NCBI GenBank assembly: GCA_029262795.1
Contig: JAJCYT010000034.1
Coordinates: forward strand, 147,977-211,976
Direction of reading: 5' to 3'
Origin: Candidatus Fraserbacteria bacterium
GTDB lineage: Bacteria; Bipolaricaulota; Bipolaricaulia; RBG-16-55-9; JAJCYT01
DNA: 64,000 nucleotides
Positions 45,782-54,293 of the stretch are shown here, piece by piece. Below the pieces are notes generated by a model. The model saw only the letters and a program-made list of their open reading frames with translations. It had not been told where the DNA came from and did no database searches. Position 1 is the stretch's first letter, and every line of letters starts with the position of its first letter. The translations under genes and the position numbers were made by a program.

Positions 45782-46683
45782 AAATTTTAGTCACAGGCGC
45801 AACCGGCTTTATTGGGCAAAAGCTCTGCGAAGTTCTCAGTCAGTCAGGGCACCAATTGGTGGGTTTGTCTCGAAGTGCTGATTCTGCAAAACAAAAAGTG
45901 CCCAGTCTGAGTGAAGTTTTTTCTTGGGACCCTGAGCGTGAATATGCGCCAATGGAAGCGTTTTCTGAGGTGGATGCCGTGATTCATCTGGCAGGTGAAA
46001 GTGTGGCTGGACGGTGGACCAAAGAAAAAAAACAAAGCATTTATGACAGTCGCATCGAAGGCACCAAGCATTTGGTGGGTTCGATGCTGAAGGCCGATTC
46101 CAAACCTCAAATGTTTATTTCAACCAGCGCCATTGGCTTTTATGGAGAACGAGGCGATGATTCACTGGGGGAAGATGAATCCCCTGGCAATGATTTTCTG
46201 GCCAACGTGTGTAAAGACTGGGAAGCGGCGTCCAAGCCTGCGGCTGAACAAAATGTAAAAGTTGCCAATATCAGAATTGGCATCGTGCTTGGACCCGATG
46301 GTGGCGCATTGGACGCAATGCTGTTGCCTGCAAAAATGGGTGTCAGTGGTCCTTTGGGGTCAGGCCAGCAATGGTGGTCGTGGATTCATCAGGCAGATGT
46401 GGTTGGCTTGATTGAGCATATCTTGGATCAACAAATTGAAGGACCTGTTAACTTAACTTCACCCAATCCCATGCGTCAAAAAGGGTTCGCTAAAGTGATG
46501 GGAGATGTGTTAAATCGTCCTGCGTTTATGCCAGCCCCATCATTTGCGCTAAAAGCGCTGCTGGGAGAATTTTCTGTCGAGTTATTGAGCAGTAAAAGGG
46601 TATTGCCGAAAAAAGCGCAGGAAACAGGCTATACGTTCAAATTTCCTGAACTTGAAGCGGCGTTAAAAAATATTCTGAAATAG
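45778..46683 (+). CDS. TIGR01777 family epimerase (SDR39U1/YfcH type)
   Basis: 301 aa extended SDR. NAD(P) motif TGATGFIG at residues 6-13, HLAGESVAGRWT, STSAIGFYGERGD, and the conserved C-terminal DUF1731 region (LPKKAQETGYTFKFPELEAAL). The ATG at 45778 begins the Rossmann strand; upstream codons in this frame are not conserved-looking. Function of the family is not established; links to cell division regulation have been proposed in some species. Confidence 0.9.
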   Translation: MKILVTGATGFIGQKLCEVLSQSGHQLVGLSRSADSAKQKVPSLSEVFSWDPEREYAPMEAFSEVDAVIHLAGESVAGRWTKEKKQSIYDSRIEGTKHLVGSMLKADSKPQMFISTSAIGFYGERGDDSLGEDESPGNDFLANVCKDWEAASKPAAEQNVKVANIRIGIVLGPDGGALDAMLLPAKMGVSGPLGSGQQWWSWIHQADVVGLIEHILDQQIEGPVNLTSPNPMRQKGFAKVMGDVLNRPAFMPAPSFALKALLGEFSVELLSSKRVLPKKAQETGYTFKFPELEAALKNILK

Positions 46684-47100
46684 TTTGGAATGGATGATGA
46701 AAACGTTTGATTAAACGTTACTTCCAACCCGGCATGAATTTATGCGGGAAGACACTGGTGCCTATGTCATTTTTGATATTGAAGGGGTCATCTATAATAT
46801 TGATCCATCAGAAAAAATGATTCGAGATTTACCACCGGCCTAGAAAACATCTGTTCATCTCTAGAAAATCAAACCTAATATAATGTATTCAATGAGTGGT
46901 ATCTCACTGGTATAATCCTAACAACTTATAGATAAGCGATTTTCCTCTTCTGGACTGGTAATAGGGCGCAAAAAAGTTCTTTCAATTGTTGAACATCGTT
47001 TGCCATGAAATTTGCGCTATACTATATTACTAAGATTGTCCGTGATAACTTGCCTGTGAATTTTTAATTAAAGTGATATTCTGGATAATTTAAGGTTGTA
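46684..47100. other. Intergenic region with a possible gene remnant
   Basis: No firm gene. A 33-codon reading at 46742-46843 (MREDTGAYVIFDIEGVIYN at its start) is open further upstream in frame and looks like the C-terminal piece of a protein, perhaps a decayed gene, but I recognise no family. The rest is AT-rich. Confidence 0.4.
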
Positions 47101-47181
47101 TGTGAAGGGGAAACACCGCGCGCTAGACAATCTGTTCGGTAACTCTACACTTACTCAAATAAATGGTGTTTCCCCTTCACA
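47101..47181. repeat. 81-bp foldback: perfect 17-bp inverted repeat
   Basis: TGTGAAGGGGAAACACC at 47101-47117 is the exact reverse complement of GGTGTTTCCCCTTCACA at 47165-47181, with 47 bases between. It starts 4 bases after the stop of the regulator gene on the minus strand. No T-run follows. It could be a long-loop terminator, a small mobile element, or a structured RNA. Confidence 0.85.
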
Positions 47182-47185
47182 AACT

Positions 47186-47842
47186 TCAAGACAATTCAGT
47201 AGGTTTTCCAGGTTGAGGCATCATCATGGCAACGCACCCCGTAATTTCATTTGTCTCAGGATGGCGCATGGGATTAATGCATCCAACGTAGGATCGACCA
47301 AGAAAATTTCCTCTCACGATATTTTCCTGACCATTAAAAGCCCTTTGAATGGCACTATAAAATACAGAGTCTTTGTCAATATGAATACGATCAATCGGTT
47401 GTTGGAGCACTGGCCCGAAGGATTTTGCCTTGCCACCTTCAAGCATTAACAAGTTCATTTCCAAGCCCACAGCAAACATCAAGCATTGGCTATGCAATTG
47501 GCTTAAAATTAAAGCGCTGTTGAGGTTGGAAAGGTCTTTAAAAGCATCCAGCACATCCGCAATGTTGGTGGAATCGAGCTGCAACTGAGTTTTTTTAAGG
47601 TTCAATACCAATTGCCGAAGTTGTTCCAGAGTGCCAGGATAAGGCTTCGTTTTGCGGTTAATAAATCGATTTAAAGTGGATGCCGTGATAGGAGTAGATG
47701 ATGTCACTTCTTCATATGTGATATTGCGTTGTATTGCATTTTTCATAAAGTTGTCTAAAAGACGCCGAAGTGTATTGACATCTTGGACATCATCATGTAA
47801 CTTTGGAAAGTCAATCTCGAACAGTAAAATTGAATTTTTCAT
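47186..47842 (-). CDS. HTH regulator with C-terminal sensory domain
   Basis: 218 aa. An N-terminal region (about 20-80; NITYEEVTSSTPITASTLNRFINRKT) resembles a phage-repressor-like helix-turn-helix. From about 110 a sensory fold follows (HSQCLMFAVGLEMNLLML...FYSAIQRAFNG...SYVGCINPMRHPETNEITGCVAMMM), similar to Cache/PAS ligand-binding folds. The ATG at 47842 has GGAG about 9 bases upstream. It probably regulates itself and the divergent membrane gene through the repeat at 47854. Confidence 0.65.
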   Translation of the reverse strand: MKNSILLFEIDFPKLHDDVQDVNTLRRLLDNFMKNAIQRNITYEEVTSSTPITASTLNRFINRKTKPYPGTLEQLRQLVLNLKKTQLQLDSTNIADVLDAFKDLSNLNSALILSQLHSQCLMFAVGLEMNLLMLEGGKAKSFGPVLQQPIDRIHIDKDSVFYSAIQRAFNGQENIVRGNFLGRSYVGCINPMRHPETNEITGCVAMMMPQPGKPTELS

Positions 47843-47853
47843 AAGCCATACTC

Positions 47854-47869
47854 CATTGCAGATGCAATG
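47854..47869. promoter_or_regulatory. Candidate operator in divergent promoter region
   Basis: Perfect inverted repeat CATTGCA-GA-TGCAATG, 12 bases upstream of the regulator start codon and between the divergently transcribed genes 47186-47842 and 47920-48498. Position and symmetry fit a dimeric HTH repressor. Confidence 0.5.
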
Positions 47870-47919
47870 AGCATAACTCAATTAACGCTTTGTGTCAAGG
47901 AAAGGCAACAAAACAGACG

Positions 47920-48498
47920 ATGCGGTTTGATTTTTTAGGCGAATACGGGCTGGAACTTTTGGTTGTTTTTGTCGTTCTTGTTGTTGGTTTTATTGTTTGG
48001 TATCGGCAAATTCGCAAAATTGAAACTGAAGAAATTCCACAACGAATTATGGCTTTGCATCAATTAGTAAAGTCAACGGCCTTGGAAAATCCCGATTATT
48101 TTACTGAGCTTGCTCTTAAAGTTTCGGATGCCTATGGTCTGCCGAAATCCTCAAAAGAAAGCCTGGCGCATATCATGACCATGCTGAGTATGCAGGAAGC
48201 GGGAACCTTGTCTGAAGAAGATGCACAAGGGCTGTTTTCTCAATTTTTCCGACAGGAACAAAATTACTTATTTGAAGCCTTGGGTGCTTATGCAAAAGAT
48301 GTGTCACAAATACCATATGTTTCACGCATTATTTCGACGCTTGATGAATTCAAGAAACTGAGTTCTCAGAAAGATTTTGACCGAGTGGCTTATGGCCAAC
48401 CTTCTATTTACAGCCCACTCGAAGCAATTCAATTTATGGAGTCTGAAGGCAAGCACGATCCAGATATCCTGAACGCTTTGAAGCAAGTTGTTATCTGA
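47920..48498 (+). CDS. Membrane-anchored protein of unknown function
   Basis: 192 aa with one N-terminal membrane helix (about residues 9-29) and a helical cytoplasmic domain rich in Glu, Gln and Leu. No family recognised. ATG 47920 is chosen because it begins the membrane segment; a TTG at 47890 is an alternative. Divergent from the HTH-sensor gene, so it may be that regulator's target. Confidence 0.65.
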   Translation: MRFDFLGEYGLELLVVFVVLVVGFIVWYRQIRKIETEEIPQRIMALHQLVKSTALENPDYFTELALKVSDAYGLPKSSKESLAHIMTMLSMQEAGTLSEEDAQGLFSQFFRQEQNYLFEALGAYAKDVSQIPYVSRIISTLDEFKKLSSQKDFDRVAYGQPSIYSPLEAIQFMESEGKHDPDILNALKQVVI

Positions 48499-48715
48499 CC
48501 TCACCGCAAACAAAACATACTCTTAAATCTTTCAAACTGCTCCATCAAATATATAAACTTTTAGATAAGTTTTCATGTTTGCAAGCAACTTTGTCTACTA
48601 CCTTTGTTATCTTTTAAAGTAATGTTAACGAAATGTATTGATTACTTTTGACAGCGACTTTACTCCTATAGGCAATTAATTTTGACTCAACCAACTCAGC
48701 TCGAAAGGGGTAAAG

Positions 48716-48853
48716 ATGCGTGTCAACAATATTTTAGAGCAAGCAAAAAAGGCTTTTCAAACTTTCAAACCCTTGATTTATAGCTTGATAGTATTATCTA
48801 CTCTATTTGTAGCAGCAATTGTTTCTGCGGCAAATGACAAGTTCTGTTGTTAA
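48716..48853 (+). CDS. Putative small secreted peptide (45 aa)
   Basis: 45 codons behind a clear ribosome site (GAAAGGGG, 4-8 bases before the ATG). Basic N-terminus (KKAFQTFK), a hydrophobic core (LIYSLIVLSTLFVAAIV) and a signal-peptidase-like VSA-AN site would leave the short tail ANDKFCC. The pattern is that of a secreted peptide precursor or a tiny membrane protein. It sits 38 bases before a membrane-domain gene. No family recognised. Confidence 0.55.
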   Translation: MRVNNILEQAKKAFQTFKPLIYSLIVLSTLFVAAIVSAANDKFCC

Positions 48854-48891
48854 GAATTGATTCTACAGAAAATTGATGTTAGGCTGATCCC

Positions 48892-49623
48892 ATGAAAAAA
48901 TTGGGGTCAGTCTATTTTTTTTCTATTATCTTAGCTGCAATCACCATTTTACTTATCAATCATAGCCAACTGAGTTTTTCTCATCAATTGCTTTTGTTAT
49001 TCATTCTTGCAATTCCAACATTCATTTCAGAAGTCTACGAAATCAGAATAAATGCTAAAGGATATATTTCGGTATCCGATGCCTTTATCGTGACAAGTAT
49101 TTATAGCGGGTTTGATTTGTTTTTATCTTTAGTTTTTGTTTCGATCTTGCCTGCCGAAATTTTATTACGATACCCAAGAATTAAAGAGTTTGGCTGGTAT
49201 AGAATAATTCGGGCCATCCTTTTCAATTTATGCCAACTGATTGTCTCAGGATACTTTGCTTACTTAATACTGCAATTTAATTCGCCTGATACGAGACTTT
49301 TGACATACGCAGTCGCTTTCATTTTGTTTGTGTTTCTAAACAAATTAATTAATGCGGTGGCTTCAGCATTATCAAGTCAACCGCCCTTAATAAATGCTAT
49401 TATTGTCAATTTACGAAATTCAATAGCCTTTGATATTTTGTTTTCGGCAGCGATTGGTTATGGACTAATTACTTTAAATTTGATTGATATTCGGTTGGTG
49501 ATGATTGCAATTCCGAGCGTTTTTATTGTCCAATTTCTCCTTATCAAGGCGATTAAACTTAAAGCAGTCAAATCTACTTTAGAAAGTTTTAACAAAAGCT
49601 TTGAAAAAAATAAGAAAAAATAA
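48892..49623 (+). CDS. Polytopic membrane protein, MASE-like sensor domain without output domain
   Basis: 243 aa, about seven hydrophobic helices, with ISVSDAFIVTSIYSGFDLFLSL resembling membrane sensor domains (MASE9-like) found at the N-termini of diguanylate cyclases and HD-GYP proteins. It ends in a short basic coil (ESFNKSFEKNKKK) with no catalytic domain. It follows the small peptide gene by 38 bases and may be its receptor or exporter; that is only positional inference. Confidence 0.65.
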   Translation: MKKLGSVYFFSIILAAITILLINHSQLSFSHQLLLLFILAIPTFISEVYEIRINAKGYISVSDAFIVTSIYSGFDLFLSLVFVSILPAEILLRYPRIKEFGWYRIIRAILFNLCQLIVSGYFAYLILQFNSPDTRLLTYAVAFILFVFLNKLINAVASALSSQPPLINAIIVNLRNSIAFDILFSAAIGYGLITLNLIDIRLVMIAIPSVFIVQFLLIKAIKLKAVKSTLESFNKSFEKNKKK

Positions 49624-49744
49624 GATTTTTCGAGGCTTGATGAATTTGTCTCTGGCTTTCATTTTGATGTGGCTTTGGAGATGTGTTATCATAGAAGCAG
49701 AGGAACACTCACAAACAACTCTCTTTGTGGGGGAAGAGTAGGTC

Positions 49745-50278
49745 ATGGAGAAAATCTTAGTGAATTTGGATGGGGTTTCACACGGAGACCCAGGAGAATC
49801 TGCCATTGGTGCTGTGTTGGTGGACGATATTGGCAATGTGGTTGAAGAAGTTAGTGAGCGTATTGGACGAACGACCGATCAAGTGGCTAAATATCGCGCA
49901 CTCATCGAAGCTTGCAAAGTGGCATCTCAGTATTCGCCCCGTCGCGTGATTTTCTTCACGGACAGTCAAATGGTTGCCAATCAGGTCAATGGTCAGGCAA
50001 GAGTGCTTCAGCCACATCTGGAAAATTTGAATCATATCGCACTCGACTTACTACATCGGTTGCCCGAATGGAATGTGCGCCATGTGGATCGCTCAGTGAA
50101 TTGGCACGCCCATCGACTGGCGGAAAAAGCGCTCAGTGGCTCTGTAAGCGTGGTTGCTAAAGTGCCCAAAGATGCATACTACGATGAGCTTCGCAAAAAA
50201 TTGGACATGCTTAGCAAAAAAGACCAGAAGAAATTGTTAGAGTTTGCCAATCATTTGCTGCAACGAGCGCAACGTTAG
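49745..50278 (+). CDS. RNase H-fold protein with two substituted catalytic residues
   Basis: 177 aa. Residues 1-135 match type-1 RNase H (VNLDGVSHGDPGESAIGAVL, FFTDSQMVANQV). The four catalytic acids should be D-E-D-D. Here Asp9 and Asp73 remain, but the Glu of the AEYRAL motif is Lys49 (VAKYRAL) and the last Asp is His123 (NWHAHRLAEKA in place of NxxAD). Cleavage activity is therefore doubtful; nucleic-acid binding may remain. A helical tail (136-177) follows. The 3' end overlaps the convergent PPOX gene by 4 bases and is partly duplicated at 50729. Confidence 0.85.
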   Translation: MEKILVNLDGVSHGDPGESAIGAVLVDDIGNVVEEVSERIGRTTDQVAKYRALIEACKVASQYSPRRVIFFTDSQMVANQVNGQARVLQPHLENLNHIALDLLHRLPEWNVRHVDRSVNWHAHRLAEKALSGSVSVVAKVPKDAYYDELRKKLDMLSKKDQKKLLEFANHLLQRAQR

Positions 50279-50667
50279 TTGCCGGTGAATTTCTCAACTT
50301 CTATTTTGTAGATCACATAAACGTCACCCTCTTGGCGATAGGGATATTTTTCTTCGTTGAGGTATTTGAAGGCCAGGGCATCGACAAGATCATCGCCACC
50401 TTGTTCTGTCACTTCGATCACCGTGCCCTTTACAGACACAAACTTGTAGGGATTTTCTGGTTCAACCATCGAAATGGCGACGTTGGGATTGCGTCGCATG
50501 TTGAGGTCTTTCACAGTCCCTTTGCCTGATGTGATGAGAATGTGACCGTCTTTATGATCGATCCACACGGGTGCCACATGAGGGGAGCCGTCCGACATTA
50601 CCGTGGCAAGGTGAGCAAATGTTTTTTGATCAATGAGCTGTGACAAGTTTTCTGGCATGTTTATCAT
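50275..50667 (-). CDS. PPOX-class flavin/F420-binding protein, copy 1
   Basis: 130 aa split-barrel of the pyridoxamine-phosphate-oxidase-like superfamily (TIGR03618-like). FAHLATVMSDGSPHVAPVWIDH and NPNVAISMVEPENPYKFVSVKG are the signature. Members bind F420 or FMN and reduce varied substrates; cofactor not determinable here. AGGAGA precedes the ATG. Paralogue of 50825-51238. Confidence 0.88.
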   Translation of the reverse strand: MINMPENLSQLIDQKTFAHLATVMSDGSPHVAPVWIDHKDGHILITSGKGTVKDLNMRRNPNVAISMVEPENPYKFVSVKGTVIEVTEQGGDDLVDALAFKYLNEEKYPYRQEGDVYVIYKIEVEKFTGN

Positions 50668-50728
50668 GAATCAATCTCCTAATGTTTAAAGGTCTTTTCA
50701 GCATATGCCAAGCCAAACAAAGTTCAAT

Positions 50729-50827
50729 TATGACGAGCTTTGCAAAATCTGGGCATGTTTCGCAAAGGGATCATAAGGAATTGCTGAAGTTTGCCAACCA
50801 CTTGATGTAACGGGCCCAACGCAGTTA
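50729..50827 (+). pseudogene. Remnant of the 3' end of the RNase H-like gene
   Basis: About 100 bases resembling 50180-50278, the end of the RNase H-fold gene, but with point changes and indels that break the frame. It lies against the stop of the second PPOX gene exactly as the intact gene lies against the first, so it is the scar of a tandem duplication. Confidence 0.85.
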
Positions 50828-51238
50828 AGTCAATTTACTGCTTACATTCTTGCCAGCAATTTGTTGAACCTCAATTTTGTAGGTGACCCGTGTTTCAGTT
50901 TCTTGGCGATAGGGATATGTGTCTACGCCTAAGTATTTGTAAGCCAACGCATCGATGTGGGCTTCAGCACCGTCTTCAGTGATTTCAACCACTTTCCCTT
51001 TGATGGATGTAAAACTGTAAGGATCGTCTGGATCGACCATCGAAATGGCAACGTTGGGTTCACGCCGCATATTGGCATCTTTCACGCGCCCTTTAGCAGA
51101 GTTGACCCGAATGTAGCCGTCAGCATGATCAATCCACACAGGCGATACCTGCGGGCTGCCATCGGCCATCACGGTAGCGAGATGGGCAAACGTTTTTTGA
51201 TCGAGAAATTTAGTCAGGTGTTCAGATAAGTTTGGCAT
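50825..51238 (-). CDS. PPOX-class flavin/F420-binding protein, copy 2
   Basis: 137 aa, clear paralogue of the protein at 50275 (FAHLATVMADGSPQVSPVWIDH, EPNVAISMVDPDDPYSFTSIKG). Extra C-terminal residues GKNVSSKLT run over the decayed RNase H remnant. The ATG at 51238 follows GAGGAGA; a longer reading from 51298 has no site and no conserved residues. Confidence 0.87.
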   Translation of the reverse strand: MPNLSEHLTKFLDQKTFAHLATVMADGSPQVSPVWIDHADGYIRVNSAKGRVKDANMRREPNVAISMVDPDDPYSFTSIKGKVVEITEDGAEAHIDALAYKYLGVDTYPYRQETETRVTYKIEVQQIAGKNVSSKLT

Positions 51239-51374
51239 TAGAAAATCTCCTCGTGTCCAAAGATATCTATAGCATAATCGAAGCGATGCCAAGTTCAATC
51301 AGGTTGATTATGTGTTCCTAAGTGATTACAACAGAGCTATTGGTATTGGTAGGCATTATTTTGAGGAGGCCCAG

Positions 51375-52409
51375 TTGAATCTGGAATTATTGAAGGCACT
51401 GACGGAAGTGGACGGCATCCCTGGCCGTGAGGAACGTGTACGCGAACTGGTGATCAAAACCATGACGCCCTTGGTGGACGACATCAGCGTGGATGCTATG
51501 GGGAATGTGATTGCTCACAAAGCGGGTTCTGGTCCCAAAGTGATGATCGCTGCCCATATGGACGAAATTGGCTTCGTGGTCAAATACATCGACGACAAAG
51601 GGTTTTTGAGACTTGATCCCTCTGGTGGTTTCGATCCTAAAACGCTGATTGCCCAACGTGTGACTGTCCATACCGATGACGAAGATTTGTTAGGCATCAT
51701 CGGCTCCAAGCCTGTTCACATTTTGTCTGATGAAGAACGTAAGCAGCCTTTAAAGTTAACAGACATCTTTATTGATTTGGGACTGCCTGCTGAAACCGTC
51801 CATAGCAAAGTCAATGTGGGCGATTTTGTCACACTCGAACAGGACTTAAAAATGGTCGGCGATCTGGCCTGCGCCAAAGCTCTTGATGATCGAGTGGGCG
51901 TGTATGTGATGATTGAAGCCATCCGTAAGTTAAGCAATCACCAAGCCGACATCTATGCTGTGGCTACGGTTCAGGAAGAAGTGGGCCTGCGCGGTGCAAG
52001 AACTTCTGGCTACGGCATTAATCCAGACATCGGCATTGCCTTAGATGTCACCGTCGCCGCTGATGTGCCCGATACCAAACCACACGAACATGTGACTCAA
52101 ATTGGTAAAGGCGCGGCCATCAAGGTGAAAGATTCATCTCACATTTCTCATCACAACTTGATCAAAGTGTTTCGCGACGTGGCTGAAAACAAAGGGATTC
52201 CCTATCAGATGGAAGTACTCCCATTCGGCGGCACCGATGCCGCTGGAATGCAGATGGCGCGCGAAGGAAAATACGCCATGACACTCTCGATTCCCACACG
52301 CTATTTACATTCCGTGGTGGAGGCTGCCAACATCAATGATATTCAAGCATGTGTTGATCTGTTAGCCGCCTACCTGGAATCGGCCCATGAACACGACGTG
52401 TCTTATTGA
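51375..52409 (+). CDS. M42 family glutamyl aminopeptidase-like protein
   Basis: 344 aa di-metal aminopeptidase of the M42 (TET/FrvX) family. AAHMDEIGFVV, AKALDDRVGVYVMIEA, TVQEEVGLRGA, DVTVAADVPD and PTRYLHSVVEA are the ligand and base motifs. TTG at 51375 is the start: GAGGAGG lies 5 bases upstream and the protein then begins MNLELLKALTEVDGIPGRE as in relatives. Confidence 0.93.
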   Translation: MNLELLKALTEVDGIPGREERVRELVIKTMTPLVDDISVDAMGNVIAHKAGSGPKVMIAAHMDEIGFVVKYIDDKGFLRLDPSGGFDPKTLIAQRVTVHTDDEDLLGIIGSKPVHILSDEERKQPLKLTDIFIDLGLPAETVHSKVNVGDFVTLEQDLKMVGDLACAKALDDRVGVYVMIEAIRKLSNHQADIYAVATVQEEVGLRGARTSGYGINPDIGIALDVTVAADVPDTKPHEHVTQIGKGAAIKVKDSSHISHHNLIKVFRDVAENKGIPYQMEVLPFGGTDAAGMQMAREGKYAMTLSIPTRYLHSVVEAANINDIQACVDLLAAYLESAHEHDVSY

Positions 52410-52608
52410 AGGGATTTTTTAGAACGACATGGGGTTAATAGATAGATAAAAGCTTCTAATCCTCCAGGCTCTTTATATAGGTGGGTTATGAATTGCTAAG
52501 AATCAGTCAAGGGCGGCTAAGGGTGTGACAACTGTGCTAAACAGAAAGTCTCGAAATCATTCTCCTTAAGTATCAAGCTTCAATGGCTTCCTTAGGATTG
52601 AGATATTT

Positions 52609-52800
52609 ATGAATTACTTTGTTTTGGCAATGATTGGCACAACACTCCTAGTAGGAATTGTTGTTTATTTTTTATCGGCAATTTTTAATAATGGTGAACC
52701 AAGTATTAATGATGCCCTAAGGGTAAGTTTTGGGACTATATTAGGGTTTTTAGCAGGTTTTATCGTTCGTTGGTTCACTAAAAATAACCGACCTAAGTAG
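52609..52800 (+). CDS. Small two-helix membrane protein
   Basis: 63 aa, two hydrophobic helices (about 4-26 and 36-56) joined by a short hydrophilic loop, with a basic tail. A possible AGGATTGAG ribosome site precedes the ATG. No family recognised. Convergent with pheA. Confidence 0.5.
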   Translation: MNYFVLAMIGTTLLVGIVVYFLSAIFNNGEPSINDALRVSFGTILGFLAGFIVRWFTKNNRPK

Positions 52801-52825
52801 TGTTAATTTATACTCTCTTCAAAGC

Positions 52826-53647
52826 CTATTCAGGAATATAACCAATTGGATAACTGCCCAGAATTCTGAGGCTGGAGGTGAAAAACTCCAGTTCAGATAA
52901 AGCGAATTCCAAGGCGGGATCATCCACATGGCCTTCGCAATCGAGGTAGAAGCGATAGCGGCCCATGCCGGTTTGGGTGGGGCGGGATTCCAATTTGGAC
53001 AGATTGATGTTGTTGGTGGCAAATCCACCCAGGCATTTGTAAAGCGCGGCGGGGATGTGCTTGGATACAAATACCATTGAGGTTTTACAGTGGCCTTGGG
53101 GTTTTACGGCTTCTTTCGATAACACCAGGAATCTTGTGGTGTTATGTTTGTAGGTCTGAATATTTTCAGCCATCAATTGCAAGTTGTAATGCTCTGCTGC
53201 CAACGAGCTGGCCACAGCAGCAAGCTCTGGGTTGCCTTCTTGGGCGATCCATGCGGCGGAGCCTGCGGTGTCATAAAAAGGCACCTCTTCAATGGTGAGC
53301 TGGCTTAAAAAAGCGCGGGACTGATCTAATGCCTGGGAGTGAGAATATACTTTTTTTAACTGATCGCGCGATACGTCCGGCAATGCCAACAGGCAGTGGT
53401 TGATCTTCAAATACTGCTCGCCGATGATGTTAAGCGGGTGTTCGGATAAAAGATCATACGTGCGATAAATGCTGCCTGCGCTGGAGTTTTCCACCGGAAC
53501 AATGCAACGATCGACCTTGCCTGATTCCACGGCTTCAAATACATCTTCCAAATGTGGCAACGGAACGGCTTCTTCTTCGGTCCCGAAGTAGACTCGTAGT
53601 GCCTGTTCGCTGTATGCGCCTAACTCACCCTGAAATGCGATTTTCAT
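52826..53647 (-). CDS. pheA: Prephenate dehydratase
   Basis: Converts prephenate to phenylpyruvate in phenylalanine synthesis. 273 aa. Catalytic domain 1-180 (MKIAFQGELGAYSEQAL, VPVENSSAGSI, NTTRFLVL with the TRF motif), ACT regulatory domain about 193-273 (KTSMVFVSKH, LSKLESRPTQ with the Phe-binding ESRP). No chorismate mutase domain. ATG 53647 begins the conserved N-terminus. Last gene of sucD-tsaC-pheA. Confidence 0.95.
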   Translation of the reverse strand: MKIAFQGELGAYSEQALRVYFGTEEEAVPLPHLEDVFEAVESGKVDRCIVPVENSSAGSIYRTYDLLSEHPLNIIGEQYLKINHCLLALPDVSRDQLKKVYSHSQALDQSRAFLSQLTIEEVPFYDTAGSAAWIAQEGNPELAAVASSLAAEHYNLQLMAENIQTYKHNTTRFLVLSKEAVKPQGHCKTSMVFVSKHIPAALYKCLGGFATNNINLSKLESRPTQTGMGRYRFYLDCEGHVDDPALEFALSELEFFTSSLRILGSYPIGYIPE

Positions 53648-53687
53648 CGAATCACGCCCACTTCCTAAATCAAGTTCACAGACTATA

Positions 53688-54287
53688 TTATCCAAGCAGG
53701 TGGTTTGGCAATGTACCGCGCAACGCCTGCGGGGGATCAACGCACAAATCAATCACCGCCGAGTTGGTTTCGCTCAACGGTTCATCCGAAATAATCAACA
53801 ATGCAATGTCATTATGAAACACCTTGAAAATCGCTTCTGGATCGTTCAAAGCCTCTTCACCTTTGCGGTTGACGCTGGTTCCCAACATCGGGCCGAAGTG
53901 TTTCTCAATTCGTGGAAAGACACTCCCTTGTGGTACCCGAATCCCTATTTTCCCATTAAAGACTGCTGCTTGAGGCGCATCTTCAGCCGCAGGCAACAGC
54001 AACGTGTAGGGTCCTGGCAGGAGTGAATCAATCCACTTTTGTTGTTGGTTACTCAATGATGAGCAGAATATTTCAATTTGATCTGTTGAAGAAATATGCA
54101 GTGAAAAAGGTTGCGGACTAGGGCGCGATTTGAATTTTCTGAGATGCTCAATCCCTAAAAAATCATCATAGCGAACGCCGATGCCATACACGGTGTCTGT
54201 CGGAAACACCAACAGTTCACCTGGGGGGGCGAGTGACAATCCGTGTTCAGCATCAAGATTCTGGATTGAAATGGTCTGAGCGACCAT
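53688..54287 (-). CDS. tsaC: L-threonylcarbamoyladenylate synthase
   Basis: YrdC/Sua5-domain protein, 199 aa, which makes threonylcarbamoyl-AMP for the tRNA t6A modification. FPTDTVYGIG and FKSRPSPQPFSLHI are the ATP/threonine-binding motifs, LPGPYTLLLPA and GIRVP follow. Short TsaC type without the Sua5 C-terminal domain. Starts 6 bases after sucD. Confidence 0.92.
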   Translation of the reverse strand: MVAQTISIQNLDAEHGLSLAPPGELLVFPTDTVYGIGVRYDDFLGIEHLRKFKSRPSPQPFSLHISSTDQIEIFCSSLSNQQQKWIDSLLPGPYTLLLPAAEDAPQAAVFNGKIGIRVPQGSVFPRIEKHFGPMLGTSVNRKGEEALNDPEAIFKVFHNDIALLIISDEPLSETNSAVIDLCVDPPQALRGTLPNHLLG

Positions 54288-54293
54288 GAGCCA

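Noticed and set aside
47101..47181. Integron attC site
   Set aside because: The foldback ends lack the RYYYAAC/GTTRRRY core sites and no integron integrase is present.
48322..48513. 63-codon minus-strand reading
   Set aside because: Lies within the plus-strand membrane-anchored protein gene; no support.
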